DNA from: Sphingomonadaceae bacterium
GTDB lineage: Bacteria; Pseudomonadota; Alphaproteobacteria; Sphingomonadales; Sphingomonadaceae
DNA length: 61,606 nt
Reading direction: 5' to 3'
Assembly (NCBI GenBank): GCA_947453945.1
Contig: CANGJB010000016.1
Coordinates: 1 to 61,606 of the forward strand
This document shows positions 35,318 to 46,048 of the stretch, piece by piece. The position numbers were made by a program, and so were the translations under genes. The notes under the pieces are model-generated. The model was not told the DNA's origin. It saw nothing but the letters and a program-made list of their open reading frames with translations, and did no database searches. Numbering within the stretch: position 1 is the stretch's first letter; every line of letters begins with the position of its first letter.

Positions 35318-38300
35318 ATGACCGAGGCCCAAGTCATCGAGAGGGCCCCGCAGGCCGAAATCAATCCGGTGCGTACGCGCGCGGATTGGGAAGCCATGCG
35401 CGCTGCCGCACTCGCCGATCCCGGCGCGTTCCACGGCGATATTGCCGCCCGGCGCATCCACTGGTTCGTCGAAGGCGCAGGTACCGCCGGCGCGTGGCTC
35501 AGCCGCGATGAGGCCGGGTCGTGGACCGGCTGGGACGCCGCCACTGGCGCGCCCGTCGCCCCTGCCCTGCCGGCAGGCTTTGCGCCCTGGACCAAGGCGT
35601 TCGACGACAGCAATCCGCCGCACTGGCGCTGGTTCACGGGCGGGCGCACCAATGCCGCGTTCAACGAGATCGACCGCCATGTGCTGGCCGGGCACGGCGC
35701 GGAAGCCGCACTGATCTTCGAAGGCGACCGCTGGGACATGGCCGCAGATGGCGGGCGCGGCGCGCCGGTCGATACCTTCACCGTCTCGCGCAAGCGCCTC
35801 CTGCTCGAAGTTGCCAAGTGCGCGGTCGCGCTCGAAGCGCTCGGCCTCAAGGCCGGTGACCGCATCGCGCTCAACATGCCGAGCATCGTGCCGCAGATCT
35901 TCTGGACCGAAGCGGCAAAGCGTCTCGGCATTGTTTACACCGCCGTGTTCGGGGGCTTTAGCGACAAGACCCTGTCCGACCGCATCGCAGACGCCGGCGC
36001 GCGGGTCATCGTCACATCAGACGGCAGCTACCGCAACGCGCAGGTCGCCGCGTTCAAGACCGCCTATACCGACCCTGCGCTCGACAACTACGTGCCGGTG
36101 AGCACCGCTCTTGCGGTTCTTGCCGCCACCGATCTCGGCCTTGATGCGGCAGACGCCGCCGTCATCACAGATACCGTTGCCGAAACGCTGGCTGGCGAAG
36201 TCACGGTCGAACGCTCGGACGTGATGCGCGGTGTCGGCCGCGCGCTGATCAAGCTGGGCGAGAGCGGGCGCATCGGCGCCAGCGATGCCGCCCGCGTGCG
36301 CCTCGCCATCGCCTCCAGCCTCGTGACGCTGCCGCCGCGCGTCGATACCGTGATCGTGGTGCGCCACACCGCGCAGCCCGATATCGTCTGGCGTACCGAG
36401 CGCGACCGCTGGAGCCACGAGCTGACCGATGCGGCGCTGGAGACGATCCTCAAGCAGGCGGGGTTGGCCAGCGAAGAGGCTCTGCTCACGCTGCCGGATG
36501 CCAAATTCGTTCGCGCGATCTGGGCTTCGTCGAAGCCGCTGCCGGTCGATTCCGATTACCCGCTGTTCTTCATCTACACCTCGGGCTCCACCGGAAAGCC
36601 CAAGGGCATTGTCCACGTCCACGGCGGCTACACCGCCGGCATCGCACAGTCGATGCAGGTCGCGTTCGATGCGCGTCCCGGCGACACGATCTTCGTCGTC
36701 GCCGATCCGGGCTGGATCACCGGGCAAAGCTACCAGATCTCCGCCGCGCTGCTCTCGCGCGTCACCACGGTGGTCTCCGAAGGCTCGCCCGTGTTCCCCC
36801 ATGCGGGCCGCTTCGCCTCGATGATCGAGCGGCACAATATCACGATCTTCAAGGCCGGCGTGACCTTCCTCAAGTCGATCATGTCGGATCCTGCCAACCT
36901 GGCTGACGTGCTGCGCTACAGCATGGCGTCATTGCGCGTTGCCACCTTCTGCGCTGAGCCGACCAGCCCGTCCGTGCAAGCCTTCGGCATGGAGCACGTG
37001 ACCCCGCAGTACATCAACAGCTACTGGGCGACCGAGCACGGCGGCATTGCTTGGACGCATTTCTACGGAAACGCCGATTTCCCACTGAAGGCAGATGCCC
37101 ACGCCTTCCCGCTGCCATGGATCGTCGGCGATGTCTGGGTGGAGGATGAGAACGCCGCCCCGGGCAAGGCCCCCTTCACGCGCGTCGGCACCGAAGGCGT
37201 CACCTGGCGCCGCGCCGCGCCTGGCGAAAAGGGCGAGATCGTCATTGCCGCCCCCTACCCCTATCTGGCGCGCACGATCTGGGGCGATGTCGAGAACTTT
37301 CGCGTCGAGAACGGCAGCGTACTCGGCGGTTGGAAGGGCGATGCAGGGCGCTGGGAATCCGGCTATTGGAGCCGCTGGCAGGGCGCATGGGCCTATACGC
37401 AGGGCGATTTCGCCATTGCGCATGATGATGGCTCGTTCTCATTCCATGGCCGCTCGGATGACGTCATCAACGTCTCGGGCCACCGCATGGGCACCGAGGA
37501 AATCGAAGGCGCGGTCCTGCGCGACAAGGCGCTCGATCCCAACTCGCCGGTCGGCAACGTCCTCGTAGTTGGCGCACCGCACCGCGAGAAGGGACTGACC
37601 CCGCTCGCCTTCGTCGTGCCGGTTGCAGGCCGCAAGCTGACTGAGGAAGACCGCCAGCGCCTGTTCAATCTTGTGCGCACTGAAAAGGGCGCGGTCGCGG
37701 TTCCGGCTGATTTCATCGAGGTCAGCCAGTTCCCCGAAACCCGCTCGGGCAAATACATGCGCCGCATGGTCCGCGCTCTGGTGGAGGGCGGCGAGCTGGG
37801 TGACGTCACCACGCTGCGCAATCCGGAAAGCCTGACCGAGCTCAAGACCGCGATCGACGCTTGGCAGCGCCAGCAGCGCCTTTCCGAAGAGCAATCGCTG
37901 TTCGAACGCTATCGCTACTTCCTGATCCAGTACAACGCTGTTGCCCCCGGCAAGCGGGTCGCCACCGTCACTGTAACCAACGCTCCGGTCAACGCGCTCA
38001 ACGAGCGCGCGATCGACGAGCTGGTGATCGTGGTCGAGCACCTTGCGCGCAAGGACGATGTCGTTGCGGTGGTGTTCACCGGCGAGGGCACGTCCTCGTT
38101 CGTCGCGGGCGCGGATATCCGGCAGATGCTGGAGGAAATCCATTCCTTCGATGAGGCAATGGTGCTGCCCAACAACGCGCAGCTCGCCTTCCGCAAGATC
38201 GAGCAGATGGGCAAGCCTTGCATCGCGGCGGTGCAAGGCGTGGCGCTGGGCGGCGGCATGGAATTTGCGTTGGCGTGCCATGTCCGCGTCGCGGAAACCA

Positions 38301-40810
38301 CAGCACGCTTCGGCCAGCCCGAAATCCGCCTGCGCCTGCTGCCCGGCTATGGCGGCACGCAGCGCCTACCGCGCCTGCTGGCGGATCGTCATGGCGAAAC
38401 CGGCGTGCGAGATGCGCTCGATCTCATCCTCGGCGGGCGCAGCATCGATGCTGCGCAGGCACAGGAAATCGGCCTTGTCGATGCACTGGCAGAAGGCAGC
38501 CGCGATGCGCTGGCTGAAGCCCATGCGATGGTGCGCGATTGGGTGAAGCGCGGCGCGGACAGCGCGCTGGGCAAGGCCTTCGCGGCACGCGAGGCTGCGA
38601 CGGCCGAGTGGGAAAAGGCATCGGCGGTCGATCTCGACGCAGTGCTGGAAGACGATTTCCTCCAGCGCATTCTGCGCCAGCTCGAATGGGCCGGACGGGG
38701 CAAGGCTGGTGAGCGCGCCCTCGATGCGGTCCGCATCGGGCTTACTTCAGGCATGTCCGCCGGCCTCGCCCGCGAAGCCGCGCTGTTTGCCGAGGCGATC
38801 ACCGATCCCGATGGCGGCAAGACCGGCATCCGCCAGTTCATGGACAAAGTCGCGCCCCCGCTCCCCGTTCGCCGCGACGGCGTGTGGATCGACGCCGAGC
38901 ACGAACCGCGCGGGGCTGCGCTGCAGGCGAGCGGCGATCTGCTCCCCGTCGGCGCGCCGTTCTATCCCGGCGTCACCGCGATCCCCGAATGGCAATATGC
39001 ATTCGGCATCGCGCGCGACCCCGATACCGGCGCCCCCCGCTTCGGCCCGCCCGCAACGCATGAGCGCGAACTGATCGTCAAAGTTCCAGAGCCCGCGCCC
39101 AACGAAGCGCTGCTCTACATGCTGACCAGCGAGGTCAACTTCAACGATATCTGGGCGCTGACCGGCATTCCCGTCTCGCCCTTCGATAGCCATGAGGAAG
39201 ACGTCCAGATCACTGGCTCGGGCGGCATCGCGCTCGTTGCGGCGCTAGGCAGCGAGACGCGCAGCGAAGGCCGCGTGAAGGTCGGCGATCTTGTCACGGT
39301 CTATTCCGGCACCAACGATCTCCTCTCGCCGGCGGTCGGCAACGATCCGATGTACGCGGACTTCTCGATCCAGGGCTACGAGACCGAAACGGGCAGCCAC
39401 GCACAGTTCCTCACCGTGCAGGCGCCGCAGATGCACAAGGTTCCGCCGAACCTGACGCTGGAGCAGGCGGGCAGCTATGTGCTGAATCTCGGCACGATTT
39501 CGCGCTGCCTGTTTACCACGCTGCAGATCGCGCCGGGCCGCACGCTCTTCGTCGAAGGCGCCGCGACCGGCACCGGGCTTGATGCGCTGCGCTCTTCGGT
39601 GCGTACGGGCCTGCAAGTCACGGGCCTCGTCTCCAGCCCTGACCGTGCTGCTTTCATCACCGGCCAGCAGGGTGCGGTCGGCGCGATCAACCGCAAGGAC
39701 CCGCGCTTCGCCGATCTCTACACCACCGTGCCAGAAGACGCCGAAGCAGCCCGCAACTGGGAAGCCGCCGGCGCGCCGCTGGTGGAGGAATACAAGGCGC
39801 TCAACGGCGGCAAGCTGGCCGATTATGTCGTCAGCCACGCCGGCGAAACCGCGTTCCCGCGCAGCTTCCAGCTCCTCGCCGAAAACGGCACGCTGGCGTT
39901 CTATGGCGCGTCCTCGGGCTATCATTTCAGCTTCATGGGCAAGCCCGGCACGGCCAGCCCCGAAGAGATGCTGCGCCGTGCGGCCCTGCGCGGCGGTGAG
40001 GCGGTGCTTATCTACTACGGCCCCGGCTCGACCGACCTGCTGGACGACAAGGGCCTCGAAATCATCGAGGCCGCGCGCCGCTTCAACGCACGCACCGTGG
40101 TTGCCACCACCACTGACGGACAGCGCGAATTTCTCGGCTCGCTCGGCCTTGAAGACGCGATCGAAGGCATTGTCAGTCTTGAAGCCATCCGGCGGCGGGA
40201 GGGGGACAACTTCCTCTGGCCCGATACGATGCCGCGCCTGCCCGATGCCAAGGCCGATATCGAAGTCTTCAAGGCGGCCGTGCGCGATTATCAGGACCGG
40301 GTGATGAAGCCCTTCGGCTCGGCGGTCGGCAAGATCCTGCGCTCGGCAGACAATCCGCGCGGCGCGCCGGACCTCGTGTTCGAACGCGTTGGCCAGGATA
40401 CCCTCGGCGTTTCGACCTCGCTGGTGAAGCCCTTCACGGGCCGCGTTGTCTTCGCCGAAGACTGCGCCGACAGCCGATTCACGTTCTATGCGCCGCAAGT
40501 CTGGACCCGCCAGCGCAAAATCCTGATGCCCACCGCCTCGATCCTCGGCACGCACCTTTGCAACGCCTTCGAAGTCGCGCGCATGAACGACATGATTGCA
40601 GCGGGCCTGCTTGAAGTGACCGACCCCGAAGTGGTCAGCTGGGATGGTCTTCCCGAAGCGCATCAGTCCATGTGGGACAACCGCCATTCGGGCGCGACGT
40701 ATGTCGTCAACCACGCCCTCCCCGCCATGGGCCTGCGCAGCCGCGATGCGCTGCTGGAAGCATGGGCGGTCTTGGGTGCTGCGCAGGAAACGGGGGCCGC
40801 GGATGGCTGA
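35318..40810 (+). CDS. pcs: Propionyl-CoA synthase, trifunctional (3-hydroxypropionate to propionyl-CoA)
   Basis: 1830 aa, close to the ~1820 aa of the Chloroflexus and Erythrobacter enzymes. Three fused domains. (1) Residues ~1-850, 3-hydroxypropionyl-CoA synthetase of the acetyl-CoA synthetase type: P-loop YTSGSTGKPKG (~420), SYWATEHGG, GDVWVEDENA, catalytic K812 in TRSGKYMRR. (2) ~870-1160, crotonase-type dehydratase: AGADIRQM and GGGMEFALA for the oxyanion hole, E1002 in GQPEIRLR, and D1035 where many hydratases have Glu. (3) ~1190-1830, MDR-type acryloyl-CoA reductase: NEALLYMLTSEVNFNDIWA, ITGSGGIA, and a Rossmann segment near TLFVEGAATGTG. It channels toxic acryloyl-CoA inside one protein and uses ATP, CoA and NADPH. 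ATG with SD GGGAGAG; first gene of the operon with mcr and accA. Confidence 0.92.
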   Translation: MTEAQVIERAPQAEINPVRTRADWEAMRAAALADPGAFHGDIAARRIHWFVEGAGTAGAWLSRDEAGSWTGWDAATGAPVAPALPAGFAPWTKAFDDSNPPHWRWFTGGRTNAAFNEIDRHVLAGHGAEAALIFEGDRWDMAADGGRGAPVDTFTVSRKRLLLEVAKCAVALEALGLKAGDRIALNMPSIVPQIFWTEAAKRLGIVYTAVFGGFSDKTLSDRIADAGARVIVTSDGSYRNAQVAAFKTAYTDPALDNYVPVSTALAVLAATDLGLDAADAAVITDTVAETLAGEVTVERSDVMRGVGRALIKLGESGRIGASDAARVRLAIASSLVTLPPRVDTVIVVRHTAQPDIVWRTERDRWSHELTDAALETILKQAGLASEEALLTLPDAKFVRAIWASSKPLPVDSDYPLFFIYTSGSTGKPKGIVHVHGGYTAGIAQSMQVAFDARPGDTIFVVADPGWITGQSYQISAALLSRVTTVVSEGSPVFPHAGRFASMIERHNITIFKAGVTFLKSIMSDPANLADVLRYSMASLRVATFCAEPTSPSVQAFGMEHVTPQYINSYWATEHGGIAWTHFYGNADFPLKADAHAFPLPWIVGDVWVEDENAAPGKAPFTRVGTEGVTWRRAAPGEKGEIVIAAPYPYLARTIWGDVENFRVENGSVLGGWKGDAGRWESGYWSRWQGAWAYTQGDFAIAHDDGSFSFHGRSDDVINVSGHRMGTEEIEGAVLRDKALDPNSPVGNVLVVGAPHREKGLTPLAFVVPVAGRKLTEEDRQRLFNLVRTEKGAVAVPADFIEVSQFPETRSGKYMRRMVRALVEGGELGDVTTLRNPESLTELKTAIDAWQRQQRLSEEQSLFERYRYFLIQYNAVAPGKRVATVTVTNAPVNALNERAIDELVIVVEHLARKDDVVAVVFTGEGTSSFVAGADIRQMLEEIHSFDEAMVLPNNAQLAFRKIEQMGKPCIAAVQGVALGGGMEFALACHVRVAETTARFGQPEIRLRLLPGYGGTQRLPRLLADRHGETGVRDALDLILGGRSIDAAQAQEIGLVDALAEGSRDALAEAHAMVRDWVKRGADSALGKAFAAREAATAEWEKASAVDLDAVLEDDFLQRILRQLEWAGRGKAGERALDAVRIGLTSGMSAGLAREAALFAEAITDPDGGKTGIRQFMDKVAPPLPVRRDGVWIDAEHEPRGAALQASGDLLPVGAPFYPGVTAIPEWQYAFGIARDPDTGAPRFGPPATHERELIVKVPEPAPNEALLYMLTSEVNFNDIWALTGIPVSPFDSHEEDVQITGSGGIALVAALGSETRSEGRVKVGDLVTVYSGTNDLLSPAVGNDPMYADFSIQGYETETGSHAQFLTVQAPQMHKVPPNLTLEQAGSYVLNLGTISRCLFTTLQIAPGRTLFVEGAATGTGLDALRSSVRTGLQVTGLVSSPDRAAFITGQQGAVGAINRKDPRFADLYTTVPEDAEAARNWEAAGAPLVEEYKALNGGKLADYVVSHAGETAFPRSFQLLAENGTLAFYGASSGYHFSFMGKPGTASPEEMLRRAALRGGEAVLIYYGPGSTDLLDDKGLEIIEAARRFNARTVVATTTDGQREFLGSLGLEDAIEGIVSLEAIRRREGDNFLWPDTMPRLPDAKADIEVFKAAVRDYQDRVMKPFGSAVGKILRSADNPRGAPDLVFERVGQDTLGVSTSLVKPFTGRVVFAEDCADSRFTFYAPQVWTRQRKILMPTASILGTHLCNAFEVARMNDMIAAGLLEVTDPEVVSWDGLPEAHQSMWDNRHSGATYVVNHALPAMGLRSRDALLEAWAVLGAAQETGAADG

Positions 40811-40826
40811 GCGCCCCAAGCGAACA

Positions 40827-40847
40827 CCCGCGCCGCGTTAGCGCGGG
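40827..40847 (+). terminator. Hairpin between pcs and mcr (possible attenuator)
   Basis: CCCGCGC-N7-GCGCGGG stem-loop 17 bp after the pcs stop, followed by CCCCCTTTC, a poor T-tract. It may partly terminate or protect the transcript end, setting mcr below pcs. Weak evidence. Confidence 0.35.
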
Positions 40848-40929
40848 CCCCCTTTCAAGCTGCCCTCCCCAGGCTTTGAACACCTCAATCGGCGCAACAC
40901 GCGCGCCTGAATTTTCGCAGGAGAGTGAC

Positions 40930-43900
40930 ATGGCCAAGGCAAAGACGACCACTCCGGCATCCACCGCGCAAGCTGCCGGCTCCGGCAGACTGGCCGGCAA
41001 GATCGCGCTCGTCACGGGCGCGGCGGGCAATCTGGGTGGCTACATCGTGCGCCACTACCTTGCCGAAGGCGCGACCGTCGTGATGACGGGCCGCACGGCG
41101 GAGCGCCTTGAAGCGGCCGCGCATTCCATGCGCACAGCAGCGGGCGTGGACGAAACCCGCCTTGCAACCGTGATCCTCGATGGCGGCGATCCGCAATCGG
41201 TCCGCGCCGGCGTGGCCGATGTCGTCAAGCGCTTCGGCAAGATCGATATTCTGGTGAACAACGCAGGCTCCGCCGGCCCCAAGCAGCCGATCGAGCAGCT
41301 GCCCTTCGATGCGGAAGAACTCGCCGCCCTGCAAAAGCGCGGCGCGAACGATACCGAAACCGTGCCCGCCGCGATGCGCAATATCTTCGGCGTGGCGTGG
41401 AACCTTGCGCGGACCGTCGCCCCGGCGATGCCCGAGGGTAGCTCGATCATCAACGTCTCGACCATCTTCTCGCGCACGCCATATTATGCGCGCGCGGCCT
41501 ATGTCGTGCCCAAGGCCGCGATGAACGCATGGTCGCGCGAATTGTCGCTCGAACTTGGCCCCAAGGGCATCCGCGTCAATCTCGTCTTCCCCGGCCCGAT
41601 CGAAAGCGAACGCATCCGCACCGTCTTCGCCGCCATGGACACCATGCGGGGAGACGAGCAGGGCACCACAGCAAACACCTTCTTCGACATGATGTCGCTG
41701 GAACGCAGCACTGCCGGCGCGCCCAAGGCGAAGACTTTCCCTGTGCCGGACGACATCGCGACAACCTGCGTGTTCCTTGGCAGCGATGAATCCGCCGCGT
41801 TCAACGGCCATGATTTCGAAGTCACCCACGGCATGACCGTGCGCAAGGAAGAGCGCGCCACGTATCTTGCGCGGCCGACCATGCGTTCGATGGACGGTTC
41901 GGGCCTCGCCATTCTGATTGCGGCAGGCGACGGCTGGGAAGAAGCGCTGGAAATCGCCAAAATCCAGATCGCATGCGGCACCAGCGTGCTGCTCGGCCTT
42001 CCGCGCCAGGCGGATGTCGCCATCGCGCAGGCCCGCGCCAAAGCGGAAGGCATCGGTGATACGCTCACCATCGTGCGCTTCAACCGCACCGAACCTGCGA
42101 CCATCGAGGCCGCGCTTACCGCCTATACCGAAGCCAACACCCCGATCACGGGCGCGATCTTCCTGCCCGTTCACGGCGCGCAGGAGTTTACCGGCAAGCT
42201 CGTCGATGCCGATGACGATACGATCAACACGTTCATGGATGTCGAACTCGTCGGCGCCATGGCGCTCGCCCGCACCTTGAGCCGCTATTGGAAACGCCAC
42301 GGCTCGTTGCTGCAGGCGCCGCGCTTCATTTTCATGTCGAACGCCAGCGACGGCAAGACCAACGTCTATGCCAACGTGATGCGCGCTGCGATCGAGCAGC
42401 TGATCCGCATTTGGCGCGACGAGAGCGAGATCGACGTAGCCCATGGCCGCCGCCGCCAAGGCGAATGGGGCAACCAGATCGTGCGCTTCTCCAATGCGGA
42501 AAGCGAGAACACCCGCTTCGCCGCCGGCCACGCCGCGCGTGTGCTGATCAAGGAAAGCAAGATCGGCGAAGTCACGCTCTACGTGCCGCGCAGCATTGGC
42601 GAGGCGACGGGCGCACGCAAGGCGATGGCCGGTTTCAGCGAGAACATCACCGGCCTCCACCTCGGCAAGGTTGCACTTATCACCGGCGGCTCGGCGGGGA
42701 TCGGCGGCCAGGTTGCGCGCCTCCTCGCTCTGGCGGGCGCCAAGGTCATGATGGTCGCACGGCGCGAGAGCGAGCTGGCCGTTGCCCGCGCGCGCATCGT
42801 CAGCGAGCTGGAGGACATCGGTTTTGCCGGGGTCGAGCGCCGCGTGCAGACCATGGCGGGCATGGACGTGAGCAACCTGGACAGCCTCAAGGCTGCCGTT
42901 GATGCCACGATCAAGGCGTTCGGGCGGATCGACTACCTTATCAACAACGCCGGCGTTGCGGGCGCGGAAGAGATGGTCGTCGACATGAGCCTCGATGCCT
43001 GGAACTACACGCTCGACGCAAACCTCATTTCCAACTTCACGCTGATGCACCACGTCGTGCCGATCATGAAGGCGCAAGGTTCGGGCTATGTGCTCAATGT
43101 CTCGTCGTATTTCGGCGGCGAGAAGTACCTGGCGGTCGCCTATCCCAACCGAGCCGATTATGCCGCGTCCAAATCGGGCCAGCGCGCGATGGTGGAATCG
43201 ATGGCGCGCTACCTCGGGCCCGAAGTGCAGTTCAACGCCATCGCGCCCGGCCCGGTCGATGGCGACCGCTTGGCGGGTACCGGCGGCAAGCCCGGCCTGT
43301 TCGAGCGGCGCGGCAAGCTGATCCTGGCGAACAAGCGCCTCAACGCAATCCACGCGGCGGCTGTCAAATCGCTGCGCCGGGGCGTACGGGTTGAAGCACT
43401 GCTCAGCCGTCTTGCCCGCAACGATACCGTGCGCATGTCGCACGATACCAACAACCCGCGCGAAATCCGCGAATTGGCGCTGGCCTGTGCGCGTGAGGGT
43501 GACGGCCTGTGCACCTGGGACCGTTATCTGATGACCCCGGATATCGCGGCCAAGCTCGTCGGCCGCCTGCGCGGCGCGGGCTATTTCCTCGATAGCCCCG
43601 AATGGGCTGAGCGGCCCGATACGCCCGAGGCCAACCGCGACTGGCTGCTCAAGACCCCGCCTGAGGACGAGCCTTTCCTGCCGGCAGACAAGATTGCGGT
43701 GGAAGCCAAGAAAGTCGGGACCGGTGTGCTCTCGCAGCTGTTTCTCGGCAAGATGCCGACCGAAACCGACGTGGCGCAGGCAACCGTGTTCTTCCTTGCC
43801 GACCGCGCCGTTTCGGGCGAGACGTTTATGCCCTCGGGCGGCCTCAGCGTCGAACGCTCGACCACGGAGCGCGAACTGTTCGGCAGCCCCAAACAGGAAC

Positions 43901-44628
43901 GGCTCGATCAGATGCGCGGGCGCACCGTGTGGATCATCGGCGAGCACCTCACCGATTACATCGCCGAAACCGCGCGCGCCTTCATCAGCGAATGCCATGT
44001 CGCGCGCGTCGTGCTGATGAGCAGCACCGGGGACGCCTTTACCGCATTTGCCGGGCAGCTCGATGATATCGCGGATGCACCGCTGGAGCACGTGTCGCTG
44101 GAAGGCGGGGTCGAGGCGGCGATGGACGAAGCGCTGAAGCGCTGGGGACACCCAGCCACGATCGTTTCCACCCCGCTGCAAGCGCTGCCGACGCGGCTCT
44201 TCGCAACCGACGCGCTGCTCAGCCCTGAGGAGTTCCGCACGCTGGTGGCAGACAACCTCACGACACACTTCCGCGTCTCGCGCAAGGCCTCGCTCTACGA
44301 TGATTGCCAGCTGGTGCTGGTCTCGCCCGATGTGCCGATGGGTGACAAGAGCCCGGCCTTCGCGCTCGCCAACTTCATCAAGACGACGCTGCACAGCTTC
44401 ACCGCCACGCTGGCGGTTGAAAACGAGCGACTGGTCCACGGTGCGCCGGTCAACCAGATCAACCTCACCCGCCGCGTCCGTTCGGAAGAACCGCGCGATC
44501 TCGATGAGCATCTGGAAGAAGTGAAGCGCTTTGCCCGCGCGGTGCTGCTGGTCGGCACCCCCCTCCCCGATGCCGAAGATTCGCGCTATCGTGCGCGCAT
44601 CTATCGCGGGATGTCGATGACGGTCTGA
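40930..44628 (+). CDS. mcr: Malonyl-CoA reductase, bifunctional (malonyl-CoA to 3-hydroxypropionate)
   Basis: 1232 aa, against about 1220 for the Chloroflexus enzyme; ATG with SD AGGAGAG. Two tandem halves, each a catalytic SDR plus an extended SDR-like domain. N-half: TGAAGNLG (29-36), Y191/K195 in YVVPKAA, expected to reduce malonate semialdehyde to 3-hydroxypropionate. C-half: TGGSAGIG (~585-592), NNAG, Y744/K748 in YAASKSG, expected to reduce malonyl-CoA to malonate semialdehyde. Both use NADPH. Placed between pcs and accA, it completes acetyl-CoA to malonyl-CoA to 3-hydroxypropionate to propionyl-CoA. Fused homologues are known from Erythrobacter/Porphyrobacter. Confidence is high because of length, architecture and neighbours together. 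Confidence 0.92.
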   Translation: MAKAKTTTPASTAQAAGSGRLAGKIALVTGAAGNLGGYIVRHYLAEGATVVMTGRTAERLEAAAHSMRTAAGVDETRLATVILDGGDPQSVRAGVADVVKRFGKIDILVNNAGSAGPKQPIEQLPFDAEELAALQKRGANDTETVPAAMRNIFGVAWNLARTVAPAMPEGSSIINVSTIFSRTPYYARAAYVVPKAAMNAWSRELSLELGPKGIRVNLVFPGPIESERIRTVFAAMDTMRGDEQGTTANTFFDMMSLERSTAGAPKAKTFPVPDDIATTCVFLGSDESAAFNGHDFEVTHGMTVRKEERATYLARPTMRSMDGSGLAILIAAGDGWEEALEIAKIQIACGTSVLLGLPRQADVAIAQARAKAEGIGDTLTIVRFNRTEPATIEAALTAYTEANTPITGAIFLPVHGAQEFTGKLVDADDDTINTFMDVELVGAMALARTLSRYWKRHGSLLQAPRFIFMSNASDGKTNVYANVMRAAIEQLIRIWRDESEIDVAHGRRRQGEWGNQIVRFSNAESENTRFAAGHAARVLIKESKIGEVTLYVPRSIGEATGARKAMAGFSENITGLHLGKVALITGGSAGIGGQVARLLALAGAKVMMVARRESELAVARARIVSELEDIGFAGVERRVQTMAGMDVSNLDSLKAAVDATIKAFGRIDYLINNAGVAGAEEMVVDMSLDAWNYTLDANLISNFTLMHHVVPIMKAQGSGYVLNVSSYFGGEKYLAVAYPNRADYAASKSGQRAMVESMARYLGPEVQFNAIAPGPVDGDRLAGTGGKPGLFERRGKLILANKRLNAIHAAAVKSLRRGVRVEALLSRLARNDTVRMSHDTNNPREIRELALACAREGDGLCTWDRYLMTPDIAAKLVGRLRGAGYFLDSPEWAERPDTPEANRDWLLKTPPEDEPFLPADKIAVEAKKVGTGVLSQLFLGKMPTETDVAQATVFFLADRAVSGETFMPSGGLSVERSTTERELFGSPKQERLDQMRGRTVWIIGEHLTDYIAETARAFISECHVARVVLMSSTGDAFTAFAGQLDDIADAPLEHVSLEGGVEAAMDEALKRWGHPATIVSTPLQALPTRLFATDALLSPEEFRTLVADNLTTHFRVSRKASLYDDCQLVLVSPDVPMGDKSPAFALANFIKTTLHSFTATLAVENERLVHGAPVNQINLTRRVRSEEPRDLDEHLEEVKRFARAVLLVGTPLPDAEDSRYRARIYRGMSMTV

Positions 44629-45569
44629 TGGAATACCTTGCGTTCGAAAAGCCGATTGAAGCCCTCGCAAAGCGCGCCGCCGCGCTGCGCGAGGGCAAAG
44701 GCGTATCCGGCGAAAACGAAGCCGAAGCTCTGATGCTGGACGAGCGGGCCCACCGCCAGCTCGGCGATATCTACGCCCGCCTGACGCCCTGGCAGCGCAC
44801 GCAAGTGGCGCGGCATCCGCAGCGGCCCCACTTCGTCCACTACGTGCAAGGGCTGTTCGAGGATTTCCTGCCGCTGGGCGGTGACCGGCTCTACGGCAAT
44901 GATCAGGCGATCATCGGCGGCTTCGCGCGCCTCGGCGGGCAGCCGGTAATGGTCATCGGCCATGCCAAGGGCGAGGATACCACCACGCGCCTCCGCCACA
45001 ATTTCGGCATGGCCCGGCCCGAAGGCTATCGCAAGGCGATCCGGCTGATGGACATTGCGGACCGCTTTGGCCTGCCCGTGATCACGCTGGTTGATACCCC
45101 GGGCGCCTTCCCCGGCGTCGATGCCGAAGCGCGCGGGCAGGCAGAGGCCATCGCGCGCAGCACCGAAAAGTGCCTTGAACTGGGTGTCCCGCTCGTGGCG
45201 GTGATCGTGGGCGAAGGCGGCTCGGGCGGCGCAGTCGCGCTCGCCAGTGCCAACCGCGTGCTGATGCTTGAGCATTCGGTCTACTCCGTCATCTCGCCCG
45301 AAGGCTGCGCTTCGATCCTCTGGCGCGGCAACAACCGCGCGCCAGAAGCGGCAGAGGCGATGAAGATGACCGCACCGGATCTCATGCAGCTCGGCGTCAT
45401 CCACCGCGTGATCTACGAACCTGTGGGCGGCGCGCACCGCAACCATGCCGAGACGATCAAGCGCCTCGGCACAGCGCTGCGCGCCGAACTGCAGGACCTC
45501 GTCGCGCTCAGCGCCGACGAACTGCGCGCCGAACGCTGGGCCTTCTTCATGAAGCTCGGCTCGCTCTGA
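44628..45569 (+). CDS. accA: Acetyl-CoA carboxylase carboxyltransferase subunit alpha
   Basis: 313 aa, the usual AccA length, starting at the mcr stop (TGATG overlap). AccA features: [82 protein letters not shown]. It forms the carboxyltransferase with AccD to make malonyl-CoA, the substrate of the malonyl-CoA reductase to which it is coupled. No accB, accC or accD is in the window. It could be the sole housekeeping copy or a dedicated extra one. Confidence 0.95.
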   Translation: MEYLAFEKPIEALAKRAAALREGKGVSGENEAEALMLDERAHRQLGDIYARLTPWQRTQVARHPQRPHFVHYVQGLFEDFLPLGGDRLYGNDQAIIGGFARLGGQPVMVIGHAKGEDTTTRLRHNFGMARPEGYRKAIRLMDIADRFGLPVITLVDTPGAFPGVDAEARGQAEAIARSTEKCLELGVPLVAVIVGEGGSGGAVALASANRVLMLEHSVYSVISPEGCASILWRGNNRAPEAAEAMKMTAPDLMQLGVIHRVIYEPVGGAHRNHAETIKRLGTALRAELQDLVALSADELRAERWAFFMKLGSL

Positions 45570-45570
45570 C

Positions 45571-45966
45571 ATGACGGACGGGCGAAGTAGCGGCCCCATC
45601 GAGAACGAACTCGATGGCCGCGAAGTGGTGGAATCGATGCGCGGCGGGCCCGGTGCGGTCACCGTCCGGCACTTCCGCTTCGATGGGAAAGGCGCACCCA
45701 CGCGCTTCCTCATCCTCGAAATTCCGCCCGGCGCGGCGGAAGGCGCGCACACGCACTTTGCCGATGATCGCAACGGCATCGGCGCTTACGAGGAATTCTA
45801 CTACGTCATCTCCGGACGCGGCATCGCCACGCTGGGTGAGGAAACCTTCCCCGTTGGCCCCGGCGACTATTGGCATGCCTCGCTCGATCTGGCGCGCGGC
45901 CTTGCCAATGCCGATCCGGCAGACCTGCTCAAAGTTCATCTGACCGTGGTGCTACGCGCCGCCTAA
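45571..45966 (+). CDS. Small cupin-domain protein
   Basis: 131 aa, starting 1 bp after accA. Single cupin: metal-binding pattern HTH (EGAHTHF), Glu in YEEFYYVISGRG, and a last His in GDYWHAS. Fold and metal site are clear but the role is not; it could be a sensor, isomerase or dioxygenase-like protein. Last gene of the 3-hydroxypropionate operon and so possibly linked to it. Confidence 0.8.
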   Translation: MTDGRSSGPIENELDGREVVESMRGGPGAVTVRHFRFDGKGAPTRFLILEIPPGAAEGAHTHFADDRNGIGAYEEFYYVISGRGIATLGEETFPVGPGDYWHASLDLARGLANADPADLLKVHLTVVLRAA

Positions 45967-46048
45967 GCGGTTCCAATCGGCCTTGAGCCACTCTCGCCCC
46001 TCGCCTAAGCGGTAACTCCCCGCTGATACAGGCCCGAGAGAGACGATC

